A DNA stretch of 64,000 nt from Gracilibacillus salitolerans (lineage in GTDB: Bacteria; Bacillota; Bacilli; Bacillales; Amphibacillaceae), in contig NZ_CP045915.1 of NCBI RefSeq assembly GCF_009650095.1, forward strand, positions 1,550,001 to 1,614,000, written 5' to 3'. Below, one piece after another: positions 52,841 to 62,063 of the stretch. Each line of letters starts with the position of its first letter. The first letter of the stretch is position 1. The notes beneath the pieces were generated by a model. It ran no database searches, had not been told where the DNA came from, and was given only the letters and a program-made list of their open reading frames with translations. The position numbers were made by a program, and so were the translations under genes.

Positions 52841-55294
52841 ATGCTAAAGGTTAATTTTAATAACAATTGGACAATGAAAGATGTACAGACAGAAAAAGAA
52901 TTTGATGTCAAATTGCCTGCATCTGTGATGAATGCTTTATTAGATGCCAGTGAAATAGAGGATCCTTTCTACCGGGATAATGAAGATCAGGCATTGGAAA
53001 TTGCGAAAAAAGATTATCTTTTCTATAAAAACTTTGAAGTAGATCAGTCATTACTTGCATATGAAGAAATCATGATTACTTTTCATGGTATCGATACTAT
53101 TGCTGAAATTTCATTAAATGACCATAAGTTAGCCACAACAGAAAATATGCACCGGATCTACGAATGGGATGTGAAACCATATTTGATAGAGGGAGAAAAT
53201 GTGATCAGTGTAATGCTATTCTCTCCACTAAAATACATTGAAGAAAAACAAACAAATGATCGTTTAGAGGGTGTTCATCATGCTGTTGATGGCTATCAGC
53301 ATATTCGGAAAGCACACAGTATGTATGGCTGGGATTGGGGTCCGAAAATACCTGACTTAGGTTTATGGCGAGATGTAGAATTAAAAGCGTGGAATGACAA
53401 TCGATTAGAGGATATTCAAATCCAGCAAATTCATGATAGCAATCAAGTCCAAGTAATGGTGAATGTAACAGTAGAAAAGGAAGCTGATAAAAGCGAGACC
53501 ACAGTATTGTTGAAAAGTCCTGATGGTAAAACAATCATTCAGGATGTTGTTCATAGACAACAAACAGAACCATTTTTATTTGAAATCGAAAATCCACAAC
53601 TATGGTGGCCTGCCGGATATGGTGAGCAGTCTCTTTATACAGTGGAAGTTTCATTAAAGAAAGATGGCAAGCAAATCGATAGTCTGACCAAAAGTATTGG
53701 ACTAAGAACTATTGAAGTGAAGCATGAACCAGATGAGTGGGGAAAATCATTCGAATTTATTATTAATGGTTATCCGATCTTTATGAAAGGTGCCAACTAT
53801 ATTCCTGAAGATAACTTGTTACCGAGAACATCGAATGAGCGAACAGAGCGTCTTATACAAGATTCGGTTGCAGCCAATTTTAATATGATCCGTGTCTGGG
53901 GCGGTGGACATTACCCAGAAGACTACTTCTATGATTTATGTGACAGGTACGGCATTATTGTTTGGCAAGATTTTATGTATGCGTGCAGTGTCTATCGTTT
54001 AACAGATCAGTTTGAACAAAATGTACGGCAAGAAGCAATCGATCAAATTAAACGGATTCGTCATCATGCTAGTCTTGGAATCTGGTGTGGAAATAATGAA
54101 GTCGAGGAAGCGATGGAGCATTGGGGTTGGCCTAAGAAGGCGGATTGGCGCCGTGATTATATCAAATTATTCGAAATTATTTTACCTGAAATTGTCGCCG
54201 AATATGATCCAGAAACCTTCTATTGGTCCTCATCACCATCATCGGGTGGCGGCTTTGATGCACCACGCGATCCAAATATTGGTGATGTACATTATTGGGA
54301 AGTGTGGCACGGTCAAAAACCATTTACAGACTACCGTAACTATTATTTCCGTTTCTGTTCTGAATTTGGATTCCAGTCATTCCCGTCAATGAAGACGATT
54401 GAAAGTTTTACTAAACCGGAAGATCGCAATATATTTTCGCGAGTAATGGAGAAACACCAGAAAAATGACGACGCAAATGGTATGATTCTCTACTATCTGT
54501 CTGAAAACTTTCTCTATCCGAAAAACTTTGATGCATTACTGTACACTTCTCAGCTGTTACAAGCGGAAGCGATTAAATACGGTGTAGAGCATTGGAGACG
54601 TAACCTTGGAAGATGTATGGGATCGCTTTATTGGCAATTAAATGATTGCTGGCCAGTAGCTTCATGGTCAAGTGTCGATTACTATGGTCGTTGGAAAGCA
54701 TTACACTATTACGCCAAAAAATTCTATGATCCTATCCTTCTATCAATAGAAGAAGGAGATAGAGATGCTTCCATTTATGTTACCAATGATCATTTAGAAA
54801 CGATTACTGGTCAAATTGAATGGAAATTGCGTGATAATCAGTCCAATATCATTCATGAAGGCGGCCTGGATATCGATGTAGAAGCTTTATCAGCAAAAGC
54901 TTGCCAGTATTTAGATTTTACAGATGTAATTAACGATGAAACGAAGTACCAAACGTATTTAGAAGCAACTCTATATATCGATGGGCAAGCATATAGCAGT
55001 ACAACGGTTATTTTTGCAAAACCAAAACATTTTGAATTTTTGAATCCACAATTGGATGTTACGGTCAAAGAAAGTGACGAACAATTTATGATAAGCGTAA
55101 GTGCGACATCCTACACAAAATACGTAGAAATTCAATTAAAGCAAGATGTCGTATTATCAGATAATTTCTTTGATTTATCAGCGAATGAGCCAAAAATCGT
55201 GACAATAGATAAAAAAAGTCTAACACAGTCTCTTACAAAGGCGGACATAGAAAAAACACTTAACGTAAGAAGTGTTTATCATATTACACATTGA
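52841..55294 (+). CDS. GH2 beta-mannosidase
   Basis: The 817-residue enzyme releases mannose from the non-reducing end of manno-oligosaccharides. It has the GH2 sandwich domain, an immunoglobulin-like domain and the TIM barrel with acid/base Glu420 in GIWCGNNEVEEA and nucleophile Glu508 in CSEFGFQSFPS. The HYPEDYFYDLCDRYGIIVWQ segment is typical of GH2 beta-mannosidases rather than beta-galactosidases. No signal peptide is seen. The ATG at 52841 follows GGGGTG. The second GH113 gene begins at its stop. Confidence 0.93.
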   Translation: MLKVNFNNNWTMKDVQTEKEFDVKLPASVMNALLDASEIEDPFYRDNEDQALEIAKKDYLFYKNFEVDQSLLAYEEIMITFHGIDTIAEISLNDHKLATTENMHRIYEWDVKPYLIEGENVISVMLFSPLKYIEEKQTNDRLEGVHHAVDGYQHIRKAHSMYGWDWGPKIPDLGLWRDVELKAWNDNRLEDIQIQQIHDSNQVQVMVNVTVEKEADKSETTVLLKSPDGKTIIQDVVHRQQTEPFLFEIENPQLWWPAGYGEQSLYTVEVSLKKDGKQIDSLTKSIGLRTIEVKHEPDEWGKSFEFIINGYPIFMKGANYIPEDNLLPRTSNERTERLIQDSVAANFNMIRVWGGGHYPEDYFYDLCDRYGIIVWQDFMYACSVYRLTDQFEQNVRQEAIDQIKRIRHHASLGIWCGNNEVEEAMEHWGWPKKADWRRDYIKLFEIILPEIVAEYDPETFYWSSSPSSGGGFDAPRDPNIGDVHYWEVWHGQKPFTDYRNYYFRFCSEFGFQSFPSMKTIESFTKPEDRNIFSRVMEKHQKNDDANGMILYYLSENFLYPKNFDALLYTSQLLQAEAIKYGVEHWRRNLGRCMGSLYWQLNDCWPVASWSSVDYYGRWKALHYYAKKFYDPILLSIEEGDRDASIYVTNDHLETITGQIEWKLRDNQSNIIHEGGLDIDVEALSAKACQYLDFTDVINDETKYQTYLEATLYIDGQAYSSTTVIFAKPKHFEFLNPQLDVTVKESDEQFMISVSATSYTKYVEIQLKQDVVLSDNFFDLSANEPKIVTIDKKSLTQSLTKADIEKTLNVRSVYHITH

Positions 55295-55305
55295 GGATGA
55301 GTAAG

Positions 55306-56292
55306 ATGCAGGAAATTTTCGTAAAAGGTATGACTTATGGCTGGAATACGACAAGAGGAGCCTACCGTACAGAAGCAGCTGTTGAATCATTAAAAAAATT
55401 AAAAGAAACAGGCAGTGAATGGATTGCCTTATCATTCTTTGCGTTGCAAGATACGTATCATTCAACAGATATTCAGTTTGATTATGGACATACCATGACA
55501 GATCGTGACATTATTTTTGCAGTAAAACAGGCTAAATCATTAGGTTTAAAAGTTTGTTTGAAACCTGTTGTGAACTGTCGTGATGGTATATGGAGAGCAC
55601 GCATTGGGTTTCCGGATGAAGCCGAGAATGATTGGGCACAATGGTTCAATTCCTATACCAATTTCTTATTACATTATGCGGAACTAGCAGAAGAGCTTGA
55701 TTGTGAGATGTTCTGTATTGGCTGTGAAATGATTAATACAGAATCTCAGATAGACAGATGGCGACTTGTGATTGAACAGGTTCGGTGTCTATATAAAGGA
55801 CCGATCATATATAATGCGAATCATGGAAAAGAAGAAGGTGTGGAATGGTTTGATGCCGTTGATTTTATCGGTACAAGTGCTTATTATCCAGTAGCCGAAA
55901 AGCCAGGTGATTCGGTACAAAACATGGTGAAAAAGTGGGAGCAAATCAGTGTTAAGTTAGAGAGGCTCTCTCAACAATACAACAAGCAGATCATTTTTAT
56001 GGAAATTGGCTGTCGCAGTGCATTAGGTTGTGCGACCATGCCCTGGGATTTTGAACATACTCAATTACCTTTTAACGAAGATGAACAAGCAAACTTTTAT
56101 GAGTCTGTGTTTCACGTATTTTGGGATAAACCGTGGTTCGCTGGATTCTTCTGGTGGGACTGGAAAACTAAAATTTATCCTTTAGAAGATGCAAAAAAAG
56201 ATCTCGATTTTGATATTTACGGTAAAAAAGCAGAGCAGATTGTTAAGACATGGTACAAAAAAGAAAAAACACTCATTAGTAAAAAACCGTAA
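55306..56292 (+). CDS. GH113 beta-mannanase-like hydrolase (second copy)
   Basis: This 328-residue paralogue of the first GH113 begins EIFVKGMTYGWNTTRGAY and has acid/base Glu141 in IGCEMINTES and nucleophile Glu233 in FMEIGCRSALG. The region between the two residues is about 12 residues longer than in the first copy, so the substrate cleft probably differs. It also lacks a signal peptide. The ATG at 55306 fits GAGG upstream; a TTG at 55291 overlaps the preceding stop. The two copies may split tasks, for example by chain length or by glucose/mannose content. Confidence 0.87.
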   Translation: MQEIFVKGMTYGWNTTRGAYRTEAAVESLKKLKETGSEWIALSFFALQDTYHSTDIQFDYGHTMTDRDIIFAVKQAKSLGLKVCLKPVVNCRDGIWRARIGFPDEAENDWAQWFNSYTNFLLHYAELAEELDCEMFCIGCEMINTESQIDRWRLVIEQVRCLYKGPIIYNANHGKEEGVEWFDAVDFIGTSAYYPVAEKPGDSVQNMVKKWEQISVKLERLSQQYNKQIIFMEIGCRSALGCATMPWDFEHTQLPFNEDEQANFYESVFHVFWDKPWFAGFFWWDWKTKIYPLEDAKKDLDFDIYGKKAEQIVKTWYKKEKTLISKKP

Positions 56293-56303
56293 GGAGTATG
56301 GTA

Positions 56304-56909
56304 ATGGAACTAGGAAAGCGAATTGTTTTTATTGGTGACAGTATAACGGAATGGGGAAGACATGAGGATCCAGAGGAAATTGGTACTGGTTATGTACGAC
56401 TTCTTCATGATTATTTACGTGTAACCGCACCTAAGCAGAAGTTTGAGGTCTATAACAAGGGTGTTGGTGGTGACCGGATTATCAATCTAAAAGAACGTTG
56501 GCAACAGGATGTTATCGACTTAGCACCTGACGTTGTGTCGATATCGATTGGGATTAATGATGTTTGGCGCCAGTTAGATCATCCAGAAATGGAACAAGTT
56601 TCACCAGAAGTGTTTGAAGCAATTTATCTTCATCTGTTAGAGCAGGTAAAATCATCTCAATTGATATTAATGGAGCCAACTATTATCGAAGAGAGTTTAA
56701 ATTCAGAAGGAAATAAATTGCTTAAAGAGTATGTAGAAATTGTCCAACAACTAGCTAGTGAATACAATGCAACATTAGTTCCAACACATAAAGTCTTTGT
56801 CCGTTATTTAGAAAAAAACAGTGGATACGCACTAACAACTGATGGTGTTCATATGAACAGTGCAGGGAATATGCTGATGGCAAAAACGTGGATAGAAGCT
56901 GTAAAATAA
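56304..56909 (+). CDS. SGNH/GDSL esterase, probable acetyl esterase
   Basis: The 201-residue hydrolase shows all four SGNH blocks: IVFIGDSITEWG (Ser13), VGGDRI (Gly), SIGINDVWR (Asn) and TTDGVHMNSAGN (Asp/His). The size and motifs match bacterial carbohydrate acetyl esterases. In this operon its likely job is removing acetyl groups from imported acetylated mannan fragments. The ATG at 56304 fits AAGGAG at 56291-56296. No signal peptide is present, in line with an intracellular role. Confidence 0.88.
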   Translation: MELGKRIVFIGDSITEWGRHEDPEEIGTGYVRLLHDYLRVTAPKQKFEVYNKGVGGDRIINLKERWQQDVIDLAPDVVSISIGINDVWRQLDHPEMEQVSPEVFEAIYLHLLEQVKSSQLILMEPTIIEESLNSEGNKLLKEYVEIVQQLASEYNATLVPTHKVFVRYLEKNSGYALTTDGVHMNSAGNMLMAKTWIEAVK

Positions 56910-56933
56910 CGAATATGTGCTAAGAGAATGTAG

Positions 56934-56985
56934 TTCCATTTTGGAGTACAAATCATTAATTAATTGTGTTCCAAAATGGATTACT
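56934..56985 (+). terminator. Terminator of the mannan operon
   Basis: TTCCATTTTGGAGTAC pairs with TGTTCCAAAATGGA (a 10-bp core TCCATTTTGG/CCAAAATGGA) and is followed by TTACTTTTTG. Confidence 0.75.
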
Positions 56986-57042
56986 TTTTGATTCGTTTAT
57001 ACAAAGCCAGCAAAAAATGAGGCTAGGTCAAAAGTCAAAACA

Positions 57043-57633
57043 CTATAGGATATCTCTGTTTGTGAAGTTAGTAGGTTCGTATTTGTTGCTACCAGGAATT
57101 TTTTTAATCTTACTCCAGGCTTCAATTGCTTCTTTACGGCTTTTTCCTTGATTGTTCGGGTCAGCAAAAAAGTCACGAATGAATTGATTGTATTCAAATT
57201 GAGGTGCAATCTTTTTCTTATATGTAGGGTCTTTCTTGCGTTCTTCCTCCTCATACCAAGCATCTACAACATCTCGATACGATTTTCCTACGTTATTTTT
57301 AAAGTAGTTTTGAATATAGGTAGAAAAATGAAATTTCGGAATTAATGTCTTAAAAAAAGCTCTCACATCTTGGCTACAACGATGATTTTCTGTAATGACT
57401 GTATCAAGGCTTAAATCTATAGGTGTTTCTATTTGTCTGCTTAATTTTGATGTTTTAATAGGTTTTTTTATTTCTCCTGTCCGAAGAAATGATTCCACTC
57501 TATCGGAAATTTCTACTTTTGAGCCAGAAGTACTAATCCCGTTTTCCCTGCAAAATGTTTGTAACTCAACTTTCAACCAATAAAAATCTTTGAAACTCTG
57601 AATGCTAATATCCTTCGACAGGTTAGGTCTCAT
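57043..57633 (-). CDS. SAP-domain / DUF6434 protein
   Basis: The 196-residue protein begins with a SAP-like segment (ELQTFCRENGISTSGSKVEI) that in other proteins binds nucleic acids. The C-terminal half (ENHRCSQDVRAFFKTLIPKF, KSYRDVVDAWYEEEE) matches the DUF6434 type. Function is unknown. A GGAGGTG site precedes the ATG. It is transcribed against the mannan operon and is probably a lone accessory gene. Confidence 0.75.
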   Translation of the reverse strand: MRPNLSKDISIQSFKDFYWLKVELQTFCRENGISTSGSKVEISDRVESFLRTGEIKKPIKTSKLSRQIETPIDLSLDTVITENHRCSQDVRAFFKTLIPKFHFSTYIQNYFKNNVGKSYRDVVDAWYEEEERKKDPTYKKKIAPQFEYNQFIRDFFADPNNQGKSRKEAIEAWSKIKKIPGSNKYEPTNFTNRDIL

Positions 57634-57949
57634 TCACAACACCTCCAAAATTTCTATAGATACATTATAGAACGTTCCTAAAAATCAAAAAATTACCGAA
57701 AGACAATCTTTACAATTAAAAATATAATTGGATTTTTGTTTGGATTGTTTGTACGATCGTACTAAAATATATATATATATGAGAAATAAAAATAAAACAC
57801 CAGTCAACAATAAATGTCATCTATAGAAATAGCCTGTAGAGCACAAATTGTGGAATGTCGATAGAGACAATAGCTGAGGTAGGTATACTCAACCCTCTAT
57901 TGAATAAATTGCGAAATGTGCAAAAATTAGTAATGAATGAGGGGTTACT
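57634..57949. other. Divergent intergenic gap with a 12-bp palindrome
   Basis: This 316-base AT-rich gap between divergent genes contains the perfect palindrome GTACGATCGTAC (57751-57762) followed by a run of AT dinucleotides. The palindrome could be an operator. No RNA gene or small open frame is evident. Confidence 0.4.
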
Positions 57950-58399
57950 TTGATTAAAAAAATAGATATTACTAATAGAAAAAATGCCGAAAGTGTTTTA
58001 ACCATACAAATACCTGCTTATGAGATGGAAGCTAAGATAATTGGTTCTTATGAAATACCACCATTAAAAGATACAGTGGATACTTTGCAACAATGCGGAG
58101 AAACTTTTTTTGGATATTACTTAAATGAAGAACTATGTGGAGCAATCTCCATAAAGTTGGAGGATGATAAAGTTGACATTCATAGGTTAATCGTACATCC
58201 AAACCACTTTAGAAAAGGAATCGCGCAGACACTTTTAAATTTCCTTGAAAGAAATTCCAATGTTAAAGCAGTAAAAGTAGCGACAGGTTCTAAAAATACT
58301 CCAGCAGTTAATTTTTATAAAAAGAATGGGTTCCAAAATATAAATGAAGTCACAATAAATGAACAATTATCCATAACCTTCTTTGAAAAGAAATTATGA
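57950..58399 (+). CDS. GNAT-family N-acetyltransferase
   Basis: The 149-residue protein has the GNAT acetyl-CoA motif IHRLIVHPNHFRKGIAQTLL and the C-terminal VKVATGSKNTPAVNFYKKNG that ends the fold. It starts with TTG behind GAGGGG. The acceptor substrate is unknown. It is a lone gene between the mannan operon and the acetyl esterase/beta-glucosidase operon. Confidence 0.85.
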   Translation: MIKKIDITNRKNAESVLTIQIPAYEMEAKIIGSYEIPPLKDTVDTLQQCGETFFGYYLNEELCGAISIKLEDDKVDIHRLIVHPNHFRKGIAQTLLNFLERNSNVKAVKVATGSKNTPAVNFYKKNGFQNINEVTINEQLSITFFEKKL

Positions 58400-58561
58400 T
58401 TTTCTTCTTGAAGGGGTAGTACTAGTTTAAGAAGAACAAGCTTTTCTGACGAGGGAATTGCTCTTTTTTGCAAATGTAATTTATCATTCTAAATAAAAAA
58501 ACGATTGCAATTTTCAGATAATTGTACAATAATTAACTTAACTGACTTTTCTAGGTCAATT

Positions 58562-58593
58562 AAGTTAACGATAACTTTCGTGTGTGGTATAAT
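58562..58593 (+). promoter_or_regulatory. Promoter with LacI-type operator for the AKR/CE7/GH1 operon
   Basis: A TATAAT (58588-58593) has a weak -35 (TTAACG) 17 bases upstream. The -35 lies inside AAGTTAACGATAACTT (58562-58577), the clearest copy of the shared 16-bp palindrome. A bound repressor would cover the -35 box. Confidence 0.75.
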
Positions 58594-58626
58594 GAAACCG
58601 GTATCCTTAATTAGAGGAGGGCGTTT

Positions 58627-59615
58627 ATGCCATACATAGCTAACCAAGAAAGATATCGACAAATGATTTACAATCGTTGTGGTGACAGTGGCTTATTACT
58701 TCCGGCCATATCATTGGGTTTGTATCGTAATTTTGGTGAAGACACTCCATATGAACAAGCAAAAGAAATTCTTTTAACTGCTTTTGATAATGGTATTACT
58801 CATTTTGATTTAGCAAACAATTATGGTGAGCCAAATGGAAGTGCTGAAACATTATTCGGCCAAATTTTACATAAAGAGTTACCATCTTATCGTGATGAAA
58901 TGATTATCTCGACTAAAGTTGGTTATGATATGTGGCCTGGACCTTATGGGGATGGTGGTTCGCGAAAATATATGTTAGCGAGCCTGGATCAGAGCTTACA
59001 TAGATTAGGAATAGAATATGTGGATATTTACTATTCTCACCGCTATGATCCTGACACACCGTTAGAGGAAACAGTTTCGGCATTAGACACAGCTGTAAAA
59101 CAAGGTAAAGCATTATATGCCGGTGTTTCTAATTATCCAGCTGACATTATGGAGAAGACCATTGCTTTATTCAAGCAATACCAAACGCCTTTTGTTGCGC
59201 ACCAAGCCAATATTCGATGTTTTTAAGAGAACCGGAGGAGCAATTGTTTCCTTTATTAGAAGAAAAAGGTCTTGGAACGATTGTTTATCAGCCATTATTT
59301 CAAGGGCTATTAAGTACAAAATATCAAGATGGAATCCCAGAAGATTCCCGAATTGCTCAAAATGTGGACTCGATTTCTAGTGATCAGATTACCCCCGATC
59401 GAATAGCCAAAGTACAGCAATTAAAAGAAATTGCAGATAATAGAGGTCAATCTGTTCCTCAATTGGCGCTTGCTTGGGTGTTAAGAAGGAAATCGGTTTC
59501 TTCGGCATTAATAGGTGTTCGAAATGTCGAGCAACTCATGGAAAAAATCAAAACAGTAAAAAATCTATCATTTACAGAGGAAGAGTTACAAGAGTTAGAG
59601 AGAATACTAGGTTAA
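58627..59615 (+). pseudogene. Aldo/keto reductase (YghZ-like), interrupted by a frameshift
   Basis: The first part (58627-59226) reads as the N-terminal 199 residues of a YghZ-type aldo/keto reductase (YNRCGDSGLLLPAISLGL, DLANNYGEPNGSAE) and ends abnormally after HQANIRCF. The rest continues in another frame from 59217 (FLREPEEQLFPLLEEKGLGT to the family C-terminus). One missing base near 59211 (AATATTCG instead of an expected AATTATTCG) explains the break and would restore the family sequence ANYSMF. All other parts are intact, so this is a very recent mutation or a sequencing error. The gene opens the operon with CE7 and GH1. Confidence 0.85.
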
Positions 59616-59630
59616 AGAGGGGGACACCCG

Positions 59631-60587
59631 ATGCATGTAGATATGCCGCTCGAGAAGTTAGCAAACTATCATGGCACCAATCCGAAACCTGATGATTTTG
59701 ATAATTATTGGAAACGAGCTTTAGATGAATTAGAACAATATTCATTAGCATACGATTTAGAGGAATCGGATATCACGCCTCATTTTGCAAACTGCTATCA
59801 GTTATATTTTACAGGGACTGGTGGAGCACGGGTTCACGCTAAATTGGTTAAGCCTAAGAATCCAACAGGTCAAGCAATCGCTATATTTCACGGTTACTCA
59901 GTGGATAGTGGCGATTGGCTTGATAAACTTGCTTTTGCCGCTCAAGGAATCACAGTCTTGGCATTAGATTGTCGAGGCCAGGGAGGTTTATCAGAAGATA
60001 CGTTAAAAACAAAAGGCCCTACATTAAGAGGTCATATTATTAGAGGATTAGAAGATAGCAATCCTGACCAACTGTATTATCGAAACGTATTTCTTGATAC
60101 CGTACAAACCGTTAGAATCTTACAATCGATAGAAGGAGTAGACGAAAATCGCATCGGTGTCTACGGCCAATCACAGGGTGGGGCATTGGCTACTGCTTGT
60201 GCAGCACTCGAGCCGACTGTTAAACATTTATATACGGTCTATCCTTTTCTATCTGATTATGAGAGAGTATGGAATATGGATATTCAAAACAGTGCGTATG
60301 AGGAAATCGCTTATTTCTTTCGGTGCTTTGATCCGACGCATCAGCGGCATCAAGAAATCTTTACGAAATTAGGATATATTGATATTCAGCATTTAACAAA
60401 TCGAATTCAAGCATCTGTACATTGGGTAACGGCCATGAGAGATCACATTTGCCCACCGTCTACACAGTTTGCAGCATATAACAAAATTCGTTCTGAAAAA
60501 CATATGGCACTTTATCATGAATATGGGCATGAACATCTGCCACATCATGCAGATCAAGCTTTTCAACAATTTTTAACTAGATTATAG
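59631..60587 (+). CDS. CE7 acetyl esterase (acetyl xylan esterase / cephalosporin C deacetylase family)
   Basis: The 318-residue enzyme is a CE7 alpha/beta hydrolase. The catalytic triad is Ser181 in YGQSQGG, Asp271 in MRDHICPPS and His300 in HEYGHEH, the same 29-residue Asp-His spacing as in B. subtilis CAH; RGQGG is also present. CE7 enzymes deacetylate short oligosaccharides inside the cell, consistent with the missing signal peptide. It lies 15 bases after the reductase gene and just before a GH1 gene. The likely substrate here is acetylated glucomanno- or xylo-oligosaccharide. Confidence 0.93.
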   Translation: MHVDMPLEKLANYHGTNPKPDDFDNYWKRALDELEQYSLAYDLEESDITPHFANCYQLYFTGTGGARVHAKLVKPKNPTGQAIAIFHGYSVDSGDWLDKLAFAAQGITVLALDCRGQGGLSEDTLKTKGPTLRGHIIRGLEDSNPDQLYYRNVFLDTVQTVRILQSIEGVDENRIGVYGQSQGGALATACAALEPTVKHLYTVYPFLSDYERVWNMDIQNSAYEEIAYFFRCFDPTHQRHQEIFTKLGYIDIQHLTNRIQASVHWVTAMRDHICPPSTQFAAYNKIRSEKHMALYHEYGHEHLPHHADQAFQQFLTRL

Positions 60588-60607
60588 ATATTTGGAGGGG
60601 TTTATCA

Positions 60608-61951
60608 ATGGCAATTATTCAATTTCCGAAAGATATGAAATGGGGAACTGCTACAGCATCTTATCAAATCGAAGGTGCTACTAATGAAGGTGGTCGAGGT
60701 GTTTCGATTTGGGATACGTTTTCGAAAACACCTGGCAATGTCGTAAACGGGGATAATGGAGATGTAGCTTGTGACAGTTATCATCGTTATGAAGAAGATG
60801 TAGAATTGATGAAAGACCTTGGCATTGATGTTTATCGTTTTTCGGTAGCATGGCCTAGAATTTTTCCTAATGGTACAGGTGAAGTGAATCAAGAAGGGTT
60901 AGACTATTATCATCGTTTAGTTGATAAACTATTAGAAAATGGTATTGAACCGATGTGTACGCTGTATCACTGGGACCTGCCACAAGCATTGCAGGATAAA
61001 GGTGGTTGGGCTAACCGTGAAACGATTGATGCATTTGTAGATTATGCGGAATTAATGTTTAAAGAGTTTTCCGGTAAAATCAACAAATGGCTAACATTAA
61101 ATGAGCCATGGTGTATCTCCTTTTTGTCAAACTATATTGGTGTTCATGCACCAGGTAATCAAGACCTTCAATTAGCAACGCAAATTTCACATCATTTACT
61201 TGTTACTCATGGTAAAACAGTACAGAAATTCCGTGAGCTTGGAGTAGGTGGAGAAATTGGTTTTGCTCCAAATACAACATGGCTAGAGCCTTATAGTAAT
61301 CGTCAAGAAGATATCGATGCATGTAACCGTGAAATTGGCTGGTATATTGAATGGTTTATGGATCCGGTATTTAAAGGAAGCTATCCAGACTTCATGGTCG
61401 AATGGTTTAAGAAAAAGGGTGTGGAATTAGACATCCAGGATGGCGATATGGAAACCATTAATCAACCAGTAGATTTCCTCGGTATTAACTATTACACTGG
61501 CCATATTGCCCGTTATAAAGAGAATGAAGGATTACTAGATTGGGAAATGGTTGAAATGAACTATGATCGTACTGATATCGGTTGGCCAATATTCCCTGAA
61601 GGATTTTATAACGTCTTGATGCGTGTTAAGGATAGTTATGGTGATATTCCAATTTATATTACGGAAAACGGTTCTTGTTATAACGATGAACCAGAGAATG
61701 GTAGTGTAAAAGATTCTGGACGTATCAATTATTTGCAACAACATTTAACAGCACTAAGTCGAGCTATTGCATCAGGTGTGAATGTGAAAGGATATATCAC
61801 CTGGTCACTCATGGATAACTTCGAATGGGCGGAAGGTTATACAATGCGTTTCGGTATTGTACACGTTAACTACCGCACATTAGAACGTACAAAGAAAGAT
61901 AGTTTTTATTGGTACAAGCAAACCATTGCAAATAATTGGTTTGAGAATTAA
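60608..61951 (+). CDS. GH1 beta-glucosidase
   Basis: The 447-residue enzyme has the GH1 pattern: FPKDMKWGTATASYQIEGA at the start, acid/base Glu166 in TLNEPW and nucleophile Glu353 in YITENGS, the numbering of classical beta-glucosidases. It lacks the residues that bind a sugar phosphate in 6-phospho enzymes (WSLMDNFEWAEGY is followed by a non-phospho type loop), so it should cleave free disaccharides such as cellobiose or glucosyl-mannose. GGAGGGG precedes the ATG. It completes the removal of glucose from glucomannan fragments. Confidence 0.93.
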   Translation: MAIIQFPKDMKWGTATASYQIEGATNEGGRGVSIWDTFSKTPGNVVNGDNGDVACDSYHRYEEDVELMKDLGIDVYRFSVAWPRIFPNGTGEVNQEGLDYYHRLVDKLLENGIEPMCTLYHWDLPQALQDKGGWANRETIDAFVDYAELMFKEFSGKINKWLTLNEPWCISFLSNYIGVHAPGNQDLQLATQISHHLLVTHGKTVQKFRELGVGGEIGFAPNTTWLEPYSNRQEDIDACNREIGWYIEWFMDPVFKGSYPDFMVEWFKKKGVELDIQDGDMETINQPVDFLGINYYTGHIARYKENEGLLDWEMVEMNYDRTDIGWPIFPEGFYNVLMRVKDSYGDIPIYITENGSCYNDEPENGSVKDSGRINYLQQHLTALSRAIASGVNVKGYITWSLMDNFEWAEGYTMRFGIVHVNYRTLERTKKDSFYWYKQTIANNWFEN

Positions 61952-61957
61952 ATAATT

Positions 61958-61988
61958 AAGGGCTTCCTTTTTAGGGAGTCCTTTTTTA
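61958..61988 (+). terminator. Rho-independent terminator after the GH1 gene
   Basis: AAGGGCTTCC pairs with GGGAGTCCTT (two mismatches) and is followed by TTTT. Confidence 0.75.
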
Positions 61989-62063
61989 ATAAGGTAAATA
62001 ATCCAATATTACTTTGCAAGATATGATAATATTTATGTATAAATCATCAGAGGAGGATCCAGC

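Noticed and set aside
58500..58520. cre-like sequence AAAAAACGATTGCA ahead of the AKR operon
   Set aside because: Only about 10 of 14 positions match, which is chance level in AT-rich DNA.
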